Assembly: GCA_026393775.1 (NCBI GenBank)
Contig: JAPKZM010000127.1
Span: forward strand, 1-12,158
DNA length: 12,158 nt
Origin: Candidatus Aminicenantota bacterium
GTDB taxonomy: Bacteria > Acidobacteriota > Aminicenantia > UBA2199
Direction of reading: 5' to 3'
Shown here one piece after another: positions 5,911 to 12,158 of this stretch (position 1 is its first letter; each line of letters opens with the position of its first letter). The notes under the pieces are model-generated. The model was not told where the DNA came from and did no database searches. It worked only from the letters and a program-made list of their open reading frames with translations. The translations under genes and the position numbers were made by a program.

Positions 5911-7317
5911 TTATTCAGAATAGCTCGCCAGCGACTCGATGCTCACCGGCTTGACCGGCGGCCGGACCACCAGCGGCGTCATTTCGGCCTGGGATCGGCC
6001 GGTCAGCGCGGCCAGGATATCGTAGATGATCGGCCCGCAAATGCGCCCCTGGCAATCCCCCATGGCGCTGCGCAGGGCGATCTTGAGCGTCGCCGGCGTG
6101 TCATAACCGTTGGCGACGGCCCGGCGGATATCGCCCATGGTCACCTCCTCGCAGCGGCAGATCAGGGTCTCATCGGGAATGTCGAGATAAGCCGCGGCGG
6201 GGATGCGGTAGAGCAGGTTGAAATACTTGCCGAATTGCAGATGGTGGCGCCTTTGCCTGAGCAGCTTGGCCAACCGCTTTTCATGCGCCGGCCCAAATGG
6301 GCGCCCCATCTGGCGCAGGATGGAGAGGGCGGCGATCTCCCCTTCGCAGATCGATTTCAAGCCCCCGGCGATGCCGGTGGTCTCCCCGGCGGTAAAAATC
6401 CCCGGCAGGGAAGTTTCCAGGTTGGCATCGGTTTTGACCACCCAGCCCCCCCGCTCCGCCGCGTATGCGCTCAGGCAGCCGGCCATTTGCGCCAATTCGA
6501 TGTTGGCGGAAAAACCGAATCCCGTCGCCAACAGCTGCGTCGGGTAAATTTTTTCCCTGCCGCTGACAATGTTGCCCTTGCCATCGACCGGGGCGCTGAC
6601 CACCTGGGCCAGCGCCCCGTTGCCGCGGGCTTCGATGATCCGGGTGCTGTAACGCAAGGGGACTCCCGAGAAAATCAATTTACTCAGGAAGCGGCTCCCC
6701 TCGGTCAATTTCGGCAGCTGGTGCAGCAGCTGCCAGGTCAGGGGTATTTTGTTCCACAGCGGAGTCTGTTCGAGCACGGCGCGGAGCTTCGCGCCCGCCT
6801 TTAGGCACTCATAGGCCACCGAATATAAAAACAGGCCGGAGCCGCCGATGACCAGGTCGCGGGCCGGCAGCACGCCGCTGCTCTTGATGAGGACCTGCAC
6901 GGCGCCGCTGGAGAGAACGCCCGGCATCGTCCAGCCGCGGAAAGGCAGGAATCTTTCCCGCGCCCCGGTGGCCAGGAGTATCCGCTCCGCCTTCACGGTG
7001 CTGACTTTTTTTTCAGCGGTTTCGATCAGCACCTCGCGGCCGGGGTAGATGCCGAGGACGCGGGCGCGGTTGCGGACAACGATTTTTTCGGTCCTTAGGG
7101 CGGCGATGAATTCGAAGCCGATCTTCTTGACGTAGTCGGGGTGATAGACCCTGAGCGAGCCAAGCCGCTCCGGTATCTGGCGCAGCAATTGGCCGCCGAT
7201 GTGGATGTTTTCGTCGAGCAGCATCACATCCGCCCCGGCGGCGACCAGGCGGTTGGCGGCCACAATGCCGGCCAGGCCGTTGCCGATGATCAGCACTTCA
7301 ACCGTTGTCCGGTTCAT
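5911..7317 (-). CDS. FAD/BFD-type oxidoreductase, HcnB / D-hydroxyproline dehydrogenase alpha-like
   Basis: A flavoprotein of 468 residues. The N-terminal FAD site is VLIIGNGLAGIVAANRL; ATGARERFLPFRG and a second dinucleotide fold (VIGGSGLFLYS) follow; then GIFTAGETTGIAGG closes the FAD domain. The C-terminus is a BFD-like [2Fe-2S] domain with ICRCEEV and GDCQGRICGP (C-x-C, 32 residues, C-x4-C). This layout is that of HcnB, opine oxidase A and the alpha subunit of D-hydroxyproline dehydrogenase, which passes electrons from an imino acid. The start at 7317 has GGAG at 10-nt spacing and overlaps the upstream 2Fe-2S gene by 20 bp, so the two are translationally coupled. The usual catalytic DAO-type third subunit is absent, so the substrate is open; proline or hydroxyproline is inferred from the neighbours. 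Confidence 0.85.
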   Translation of the reverse strand: MNRTTVEVLIIGNGLAGIVAANRLVAAGADVMLLDENIHIGGQLLRQIPERLGSLRVYHPDYVKKIGFEFIAALRTEKIVVRNRARVLGIYPGREVLIETAEKKVSTVKAERILLATGARERFLPFRGWTMPGVLSSGAVQVLIKSSGVLPARDLVIGGSGLFLYSVAYECLKAGAKLRAVLEQTPLWNKIPLTWQLLHQLPKLTEGSRFLSKLIFSGVPLRYSTRIIEARGNGALAQVVSAPVDGKGNIVSGREKIYPTQLLATGFGFSANIELAQMAGCLSAYAAERGGWVVKTDANLETSLPGIFTAGETTGIAGGLKSICEGEIAALSILRQMGRPFGPAHEKRLAKLLRQRRHHLQFGKYFNLLYRIPAAAYLDIPDETLICRCEEVTMGDIRRAVANGYDTPATLKIALRSAMGDCQGRICGPIIYDILAALTGRSQAEMTPLVVRPPVKPVSIESLASYSE

Positions 7318-7612
7318 ACAGGATGATCTCCATGTTGTCCGCCACTTCAACCATGCAGGAACGCTGCTTGGGGGTGCCGTCGATGGTCACCAGGCATTCA
7401 TAGCAGACGCCCATGCCGCAAAAGGGGCCTCTGGCTTCGCCGCGCACGTTGCTTTTCTTGAGCACCTTGTATCCGGCCGCCGTCAGGGCCGCCAGCACGG
7501 TCTCTCCGGGGAAGGCCGTTATCATGCGGCCGTTGACGCGTATATGGATCCCGGCGCAGCGGCCAATGCCGGCGATGCGCAGGTTGTCGGATCTATTCTT
7601 TTCACGATTCAT
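7298..7612 (-). CDS. [2Fe-2S] ferredoxin-like subunit, HcnA-like
   Basis: This is a 104-residue small iron-sulfur protein with a plant-type ferredoxin fold (Fer2_4). The cluster ligands are Cys65, Cys70, Cys73 and Cys86 in FCGMGVCYECLVTIDG...RSC (C-x4-C-x2-C-x12-C). The preceding IRVNGRMITAFPGETVLAAL is the typical N-terminal strand pair. Length and order match HcnA or the gamma subunit of D-hydroxyproline dehydrogenase, which carries electrons from the flavoprotein encoded next. A strong promoter lies just upstream but there is no clear ribosome binding site before the ATG at 7612, so the true start could be slightly downstream. Confidence 0.85.
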   Translation of the reverse strand: MNREKNRSDNLRIAGIGRCAGIHIRVNGRMITAFPGETVLAALTAAGYKVLKKSNVRGEARGPFCGMGVCYECLVTIDGTPKQRSCMVEVADNMEIILYEPDNG

Positions 7613-7632
7613 GATTTCTATTTTAAGGCGCT

Positions 7633-7661
7633 ATTATATTATTTTGGGACGCTTTTTTCAA
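7633..7661 (-). promoter_or_regulatory. promoter of the HcnAB-like operon
   Basis: TTGAAA (7656-7661), a 17-bp spacer and TATAAT (7633-7638) on the minus strand, 11 of 12 consensus bases. The start would be near 7626, about 14 nt before the ATG. Confidence 0.75.
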
Positions 7662-7673
7662 CCGGTTATCTCA

Positions 7674-7786
7674 ATCCCCCCAACCCCCCTTGGTAAGGGG
7701 GGAATTCCCAAGAAGATTTCTGCCGCTCGAAAAAGAACAATCTCTTTCTTTATCCCCCCTTATCGAAGGGGGGAAACAGGGGGGAT
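7674..7786. repeat. C6/G6 MITE-like element
   Basis: The ends ATCCCCCC (7674-7681) and GGGGGGAT (7779-7786) are perfect inverted repeats. Each end also has its own nested hairpin: CCCCCCTT/AAGGGGGG at 7684-7702 and CCCCCCTT...AAGGGGGG at 7754-7773. It is ~113 bp, non-coding, and lies between the lipoprotein gene's stop and the HcnAB-like promoter. Its shape is that of a short non-autonomous dispersed repeat; it may also stop transcription from the lipoprotein gene. Confidence 0.6.
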
Positions 7787-7798
7787 AAATTAGCCCTA

Positions 7799-8326
7799 CT
7801 ATAAAGGCTGCGTGGCAATATTTTTTTGAAAGCGCAGGGTAAGGGTGCCCGTGGTGGGTTGGCCATCGTTATCGCCGACGCTCAATGAAATAACGATTGT
7901 CTCGCCCAGCCTTTCAATAGTCTTATCGTCAATTTGCCAAGTCAGCAAACCGCTCTGGTGTTTGCGGAAGTTGCCGCTTGGCAATATGGGGCCGCTGGCA
8001 TCCGCTACCTCCCGGTTGGTGACGAACCAGCGGTACTCGAAGTCGATCACTTCGGGCACGGGAGGTACGACTAGAGCTTCAGCATTCAAGTCAACGTTCG
8101 CGAACAGATCGGCCGGGCTGATGCGCACGACGCTGATGCGCAATGAAGTCCCACTTGCGGCCTTGGGCGAGACGGCGCGGCTCTCTGCACTGGCGGCTCT
8201 TTCGGCAGCGATCCGTCCGATTCCGGTTTTATCTTCAGGCTTTGCCTGATCGGTCGTGCCGGAACCACCGCAGGCGGCCAGGACCAGCAGGGCCAGTGCC
8301 ACTGAAAATACCTTAATCCGCTTCAT
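7799..8326 (-). CDS. lipoprotein of unknown function
   Basis: A 175-residue predicted lipoprotein. MKRIKVFSVALALLVLAAC is a textbook signal peptide and lipobox, with Cys19 lipidated and Gly-Gly-Ser-Gly after it, so outer-membrane sorting is likely. Residues ~20-60 are a low-complexity Ala/Ser/Lys linker. The rest is beta-rich (FEYRWFVTN, LLTWQIDD, VISLSVGDNDGQPTTGTLTLRF), like an Ig- or cadherin-like domain with an SVGDNDG turn. The start has GGGAGG 6 nt upstream and a clear promoter. It follows the PilY1-like gene on the same strand but has its own promoter. I do not recognise a family. Confidence 0.85.
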   Translation of the reverse strand: MKRIKVFSVALALLVLAACGGSGTTDQAKPEDKTGIGRIAAERAASAESRAVSPKAASGTSLRISVVRISPADLFANVDLNAEALVVPPVPEVIDFEYRWFVTNREVADASGPILPSGNFRKHQSGLLTWQIDDKTIERLGETIVISLSVGDNDGQPTTGTLTLRFQKNIATQPL

Positions 8327-8361
8327 CGGCGACCTCCCGGGCGAAATATAGCAATACGCGA

Positions 8362-8390
8362 ATTATATTACCCCAGTATTTTTTTTTCAA
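8362..8390 (-). promoter_or_regulatory. promoter of the lipoprotein gene
   Basis: TTGAAA (8385-8390), a 17-bp spacer starting with a long A-run, and TATAAT (8362-8367) on the minus strand, giving a leader of about 30 nt that contains the ribosome binding site. Confidence 0.75.
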
Positions 8391-8403
8391 ACACGCGACG
8401 GAT

Positions 8404-8448
8404 GTAGGGCACGCCGCGACTTGTCCCCGCAAGGGGGCGTGCCCCTAC
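8404..8448. repeat. imperfect GTAGGGCACGCC palindrome
   Basis: GTAGGGCACGCC (8404-8415) pairs with GGCGTGCCCCTAC (8436-8448) with one extra base, and an inner hairpin CCCC-GCAA-GGGG lies between. It sits just downstream of the PilY1-like stop codon and upstream of the lipoprotein promoter. It has the GTAG...CTAC ends seen in the palindrome at 2396-2425 and may double as a terminator. Confidence 0.7.
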
Positions 8449-8461
8449 CCGATTAACCTGA

Positions 8462-11400
8462 TTATTTTTTGTCTTCTTTCCAGAACATGGTACTGTTCTT
8501 GTTTTCGATAGTAAAAGTCACCATTCCACCTGCTCCGGCATTGGGTTTGAAATTACCCGCATCGCCGGCGCCAACATAGATGATAAACTTGTCACCCATG
8601 GGCCCGAAACCCAGGATCTTGCCGGCTTGAATCAAGAAATCGCCGAGGATGAAGGTGTTGCCGGTCGAGTTCAGCTTGAACTGGTAGATGTAATGGCTGC
8701 CGTTGACAGAAGAACTACCGCCGCAGATTTCACCGCCGGGTGAACCAGTTCCTTCCTGGGGGGTAAAAGTCATGAAATAGACTTGGCTGTTGATATACAG
8801 CGGCTGGGGTTCGTACATGATTTCATGCGCCAAGTGGAAGGTGAACCAGAAACCTTTCTTGACCGTGCCGCTGTTATCGATGGTATATTCAGTATCTCCC
8901 GCTGTGACAGCTTCATGAAGGTCGGCATTGGTGATGATGGTGCCGCTGTTATCGTCAATGAAAGCCACGAATTGCCCGGTCAGGTTGGTGAAACCTGAAC
9001 CTGTGCCTAAACCCTCGGCGGGCTGGGAGCGGCGTCCGGTGCCGAACATCACCCAGACGCGGTAGTCGTTGTCATAAGCCAAAGAAGGCGAGACAAAAAT
9101 GGTCTGCCCGTCGTCGGCCTGATATATTTTTTGCGCCACCCAATTGGCGGGATCGCCATAACAGTTGATTTTCCAGATAGCGCCGCCATAGGTGTTGGCG
9201 ACCCGGTAGTCGCCGCTTTCAGCCAGGTAGATGACGTCGGCCAGGCCGTCGTTGTTTTTATCGAGGACCGTCGGGGCGGCGGTCATGGCGGTGAGGAAAC
9301 CGGGGTTGGTTTCGATATAGCCAGTGGAGGCATTGCCCGTCTCGGTGAGAGAAGCACCGTAGATAAATTTCTTGACCAGGGCCCCGGTATCGGCGTTCAG
9401 GATATACAGCGCCTTGCCCTCGCGCCTTTGCCAGGGCAGGACACTCATTTCGGTGGCTTTTTCTTCACACGCGTTATAGCCCCCGGGCAGGATGACGGCC
9501 GGGAAATTGCCCAGGGTGCTGCCGCCGTTCATGTCCACCACCACCGGCTTGGCTTCGGTAAAGCCCATGCGACCGTCGGCTGTGGTTTCGGCGTCTTCAT
9601 CCGTCTCCCATAAAATCTTTAAATCCGCGGGGGTGGTGACATCCAGGGCGCAATAGGAACGGCCGCCGATGCCCATGCCGAAGAAGAGCCCGGTTTTCCA
9701 GTCGCGGTAATCGTTATAAAAAGTTCCATCGGACTTGGCTACCTTGATATCCTTGACCAGGGATTTGCCGTCGTTAAAATAGGTGTGTTTTAAAGGATTG
9801 TAAACTAACTTATCTTTAAGTTTCTTCAAGTGCGCGAAGGGGACATAACTCCACAGTTCGTTGCCGTTGCTGGCCTGGAAGCAGTGCAGCTTGCCGTCAT
9901 TGGCCCCGGCATAGACGACTTCGGCGCGCGGTGCCGCGCCGCCGGCGCCATACTGTTCGTAGAAGCTTTTGTAGCTGAGGTCAAAATTGGCTTTCCATGA
10001 CAGCGGATAGCCGACCAGCTGTGGGTTGAAATGGAAAGTCTCGCCAAGCCTGTAGAGGCCGTTGTATTCGCTATTGGCATCTATGCCATCGGCTTTGTTG
10101 AAGTTTTGGATGAAATTCTTGACCAGGGCGACCTGGCCGCTGGTGACATCCAGGTCGGCAGCGGTGATACTGCTGCCCATGAAATCAAGGCGCGGCCAGG
10201 AGCCCGAGCTGGGCTTGCTCGTGTACACCACGCGCGCCGTGGTCCGGCCGTTTAGTATTACGCCGGCATTCCATTGGAAAGATACGACATTAGCGCCGCC
10301 AACAACGACCGTGGCGGCCGGGTTGTCGATGTTATCGGGAAAGGAACCGTCGTCGCCGAGGCGGTAGCGGCGCAAATGTCCCTCCCACATCGTCCTTAAT
10401 CGGGGTATGAAGTGGGCGACATAGCCGTAATTGCCCCCGGTGATCGACTGCTTGGGCGCGGCATAGGTGGTGTAAGTCATGGGTTGTTGCGCCAATTCGA
10501 CGCTGGTGATGATATTCAGGAAGGCGTCGCTCAGATCCCTGTAATTCGAGGCGGTGAAACTTGCCCCGCCGCCGTTTTTGGCGGCTTTCGGCAATACGGT
10601 ATTAGAGACGCATAGACCTACGGTGTAAGTCTTGATGTTCTGATTGCCCGGCCATTCCTTGTACACATCGGTGTCGGATTCGTGGTATAGATTTTCACCG
10701 TCGGCTTCGGCAGTGCCTGAGTCATAGAAGTTATTTCTAATATTGGTAACAGGTTCTTGGGTAGTATTCCAATGGCCGGTTATGATCCTGGTAGTGGGGA
10801 ACATGTCCTGGTGGGATAAAAAATAAGCCACGTCGGTGAGGTACTCGCTGCCATCATTCACGGTATCGCCCCAGGGGGTGGGGTAAGAGCTGCGATTATA
10901 ATCGAATTTGGTAAAATCACTGCTGATGTTGCCGCAAAGGGCCGTTTTTCGGCTGCCCTGACTGAACACACCATAGCCCATATAGCCGCTGTCTGCCGTG
11001 GCTTCACCATCGGTGATCATCACGGCAAAGTTTTCCTGGCACCAGTACTCCATGGGCGAGCCTATGGGACTGACATGGGTGGCGCCGGGGAGGGTTTGGA
11101 ATTTTTCCGCAGTACCAAAAGTGTCTTTGTCAACGGCTTTCCAGTCGCTAGTGTTGATATAATTAGCACCGGTATTGGGCTTCAGGTAGTTCCATACATA
11201 GGTGAGAGCTCTGGCTAGAGGAGTACTGCCTCTGGCCAAGATGACTGGGTTGACCGGATTGGTGGCCGGATTTATGGCATCGCCGCCGATATTATCTAGG
11301 ATGGCATCGTTGATGTAAGCGGCTGCTTTGTAAGTGCCGTCGGTGTTTTTCTGGCCGAAGTCGTTGAGATCGACCAGTTTGTTGGCAGGGCTATCAGCAG

Positions 11401-12158
11401 CTTGAGTACTGAAGGTGAAGATACCGAAACGGACCAGGTCGCGGGTCCCGGAATAGGTCGAAATAATCGAGTCACTAGCATGGGCGCAGGCGCTGGTGTC
11501 CCGCTGGCCGCGAGTCACGGTCAGATTAGAAGTATCCGGGTCGTGGGCGGTGACCAGCATGATTTCGTCGCTGCCCGAATTATCAGGGTCGCTGACCTTG
11601 ATGTAGAAGGGGGCGGCCATGGCCAGGAAGTCGGTGCGGGCACTAAAACTATCATAGGTCAGGTCAGGGGCAACATCGGTGGCCGCGGCGACCAGGTTGG
11701 CTGCTCTGAGCAGCTTGTTCTTGGCCGTGATTACGTCGCACAGAGCCTCGCGCGCCACCTGGATGCGGGTGAAGACGCGCTTGTAGCGCCAGCAGTCTTT
11801 ATGGGGAGTGAATTCTGTCCTGTGTTCGGTAAAGGTTGGATCGACATCGCCGGTAGCCTCGACAACATGCTGCAGGCTGGAAAAAAGGCTGGTCAGCGGC
11901 GTGTACTCGTCGATGCCCAGGCCGGCATTATTGTAGATCATAATGGCCGCGCCGGCGGGGTGGGCCGCCGCGACGGTGCCGGTGGTGGCCTGCGTGCCGC
12001 GGGTGACGGTCAGGGTGCCCCAATCGCCGCTGGCATCGAGGACATTGGAGTTGACGATCATGGTCTCGGCGTCGATCTTGATTCTAAAGCCCGGAGTGGT
12101 GTAGCCCGCGAAGCTGGCTTTGTGTTTTTCGTATTTGAATGTGGTGGTGGTGGCGGTC
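8462..12158 (-). CDS. pilY1: PilY1-like type IV pilus tip protein, C-terminal ~1230 residues
   Basis: The frame is open at the right edge, so the signal peptide and start lie beyond 12158; the ATG at 12061 is internal. The upstream part is a von Willebrand A-like region (RIQVAREALCDVI, RDLVRFGIFTF, FAVMITDGEATAD near 11010) typical of PilY1. The last ~650 residues are the PilC/PilY1 beta-propeller: GYVAHFIPRLRTMWEGHLRR, EVVYAGANDGKLHCFQA, GMGIGGRSYCALDVTTP, GKALYILNADTG and YINSQVYFMTFTP. A calcium loop DKNNDGLAD (9236-9262) matches the EF-hand-like site that controls pilus retraction in Pseudomonas PilY1. Two copies of a 'TLTVTRG' module are present, one within the vWA region. Its role is pilus assembly, adhesion and surface sensing outside the outer membrane. 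Other minor-pilin genes would be expected beyond the window. Confidence 0.88.
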   Translation of the reverse strand, partial: TATTTTFKYEKHKASFAGYTTPGFRIKIDAETMIVNSNVLDASGDWGTLTVTRGTQATTGTVAAAHPAGAAIMIYNNAGLGIDEYTPLTSLFSSLQHVVEATGDVDPTFTEHRTEFTPHKDCWRYKRVFTRIQVAREALCDVITAKNKLLRAANLVAAATDVAPDLTYDSFSARTDFLAMAAPFYIKVSDPDNSGSDEIMLVTAHDPDTSNLTVTRGQRDTSACAHASDSIISTYSGTRDLVRFGIFTFSTQAADSPANKLVDLNDFGQKNTDGTYKAAAYINDAILDNIGGDAINPATNPVNPVILARGSTPLARALTYVWNYLKPNTGANYINTSDWKAVDKDTFGTAEKFQTLPGATHVSPIGSPMEYWCQENFAVMITDGEATADSGYMGYGVFSQGSRKTALCGNISSDFTKFDYNRSSYPTPWGDTVNDGSEYLTDVAYFLSHQDMFPTTRIITGHWNTTQEPVTNIRNNFYDSGTAEADGENLYHESDTDVYKEWPGNQNIKTYTVGLCVSNTVLPKAAKNGGGASFTASNYRDLSDAFLNIITSVELAQQPMTYTTYAAPKQSITGGNYGYVAHFIPRLRTMWEGHLRRYRLGDDGSFPDNIDNPAATVVVGGANVVSFQWNAGVILNGRTTARVVYTSKPSSGSWPRLDFMGSSITAADLDVTSGQVALVKNFIQNFNKADGIDANSEYNGLYRLGETFHFNPQLVGYPLSWKANFDLSYKSFYEQYGAGGAAPRAEVVYAGANDGKLHCFQASNGNELWSYVPFAHLKKLKDKLVYNPLKHTYFNDGKSLVKDIKVAKSDGTFYNDYRDWKTGLFFGMGIGGRSYCALDVTTPADLKILWETDEDAETTADGRMGFTEAKPVVVDMNGGSTLGNFPAVILPGGYNACEEKATEMSVLPWQRREGKALYILNADTGALVKKFIYGASLTETGNASTGYIETNPGFLTAMTAAPTVLDKNNDGLADVIYLAESGDYRVANTYGGAIWKINCYGDPANWVAQKIYQADDGQTIFVSPSLAYDNDYRVWVMFGTGRRSQPAEGLGTGSGFTNLTGQFVAFIDDNSGTIITNADLHEAVTAGDTEYTIDNSGTVKKGFWFTFHLAHEIMYEPQPLYINSQVYFMTFTPQEGTGSPGGEICGGSSSVNGSHYIYQFKLNSTGNTFILGDFLIQAGKILGFGPMGDKFIIYVGAGDAGNFKPNAGAGGMVTFTIENKNSTMFWKEDKK

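Noticed and set aside
9131..9613. Plus-strand open frame within the PilY1-like gene
   Set aside because: Antisense to a conserved beta-propeller segment including the calcium loop; no domain signal of its own.

Overview
The window reads like a chromosomal segment of a Gram-negative, at least facultatively anaerobic bacterium. It encodes two predicted lipoproteins, a type IV pilus tip protein (PilY1) and an oxygen-sensitive glycyl radical enzyme. Most of it (about 1.5 kb onward) is GC-rich. Several promoters look like sigma-70 type (TTGACA or TTGAAA, exactly 17 bp, TATAAT-like), and both tRNA genes encode their own CCA. I cannot name the phylum from sequence alone; gene content and palindromic intergenic repeats would fit an uncultured Acidobacteria/Aminicenantes-like or deltaproteobacterial-type lineage, but that is a guess.

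Left part (1-1415) is AT-rich and accessory in character. It holds the C-terminal half of a DsbA-like thioredoxin-fold protein, a convergent cysteine-rich lipoprotein with three 29-residue repeats and a PEGA-like domain, and a chimeric relic that joins an IS4-type transposase N-terminus to a tyrosine-integrase C-terminus. The relic ends against tRNA-Glu(CUC), which is followed by tRNA-Gln(CUG). The tRNA pair has a fully consensus promoter and marks a sharp change in base composition, so it is probably the edge of an old integrated element.

The centre (1657-5802) is a hydroxyproline locus. A GntR/FCD regulator is divergent from a two-gene operon, a glycyl-radical activase and a glycyl radical enzyme 1 bp apart. 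The large enzyme matches trans-4-hydroxy-L-proline dehydratase (HypD): nine recalled catalytic and substrate-binding residues of Clostridioides difficile HypD are all present at a constant offset of -3. A palindrome, CTGATATATCAG, overlaps the operon's -10 and is a good operator candidate. Convergent to it (5911-7612) is a two-gene operon for a [2Fe-2S] protein and an FAD/BFD-type flavoprotein, like the gamma and alpha subunits of HcnABC / D-hydroxyproline dehydrogenase complexes. The third, DAO-type subunit and a P5C reductase are not in the window. A plausible reading is that one arm dehydrates hydroxyproline to pyrroline-5-carboxylate while the other oxidises an imino acid.

Right part (7799-12158) has a short lipoprotein of unknown function with its own promoter, then the C-terminal ~1230 residues of a PilY1-like pilus protein running off the window edge. 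This PilY1 has two copies of a 'TLTVTRG' module, one inside its von Willebrand A region. The intergenic spaces are rich in symmetric elements: a 30-bp perfect palindrome, a TTAGTGA heptamer array with inverted partners, a C6/G6 MITE-like element, and an imperfect GTAGGGGCACGCC palindrome.
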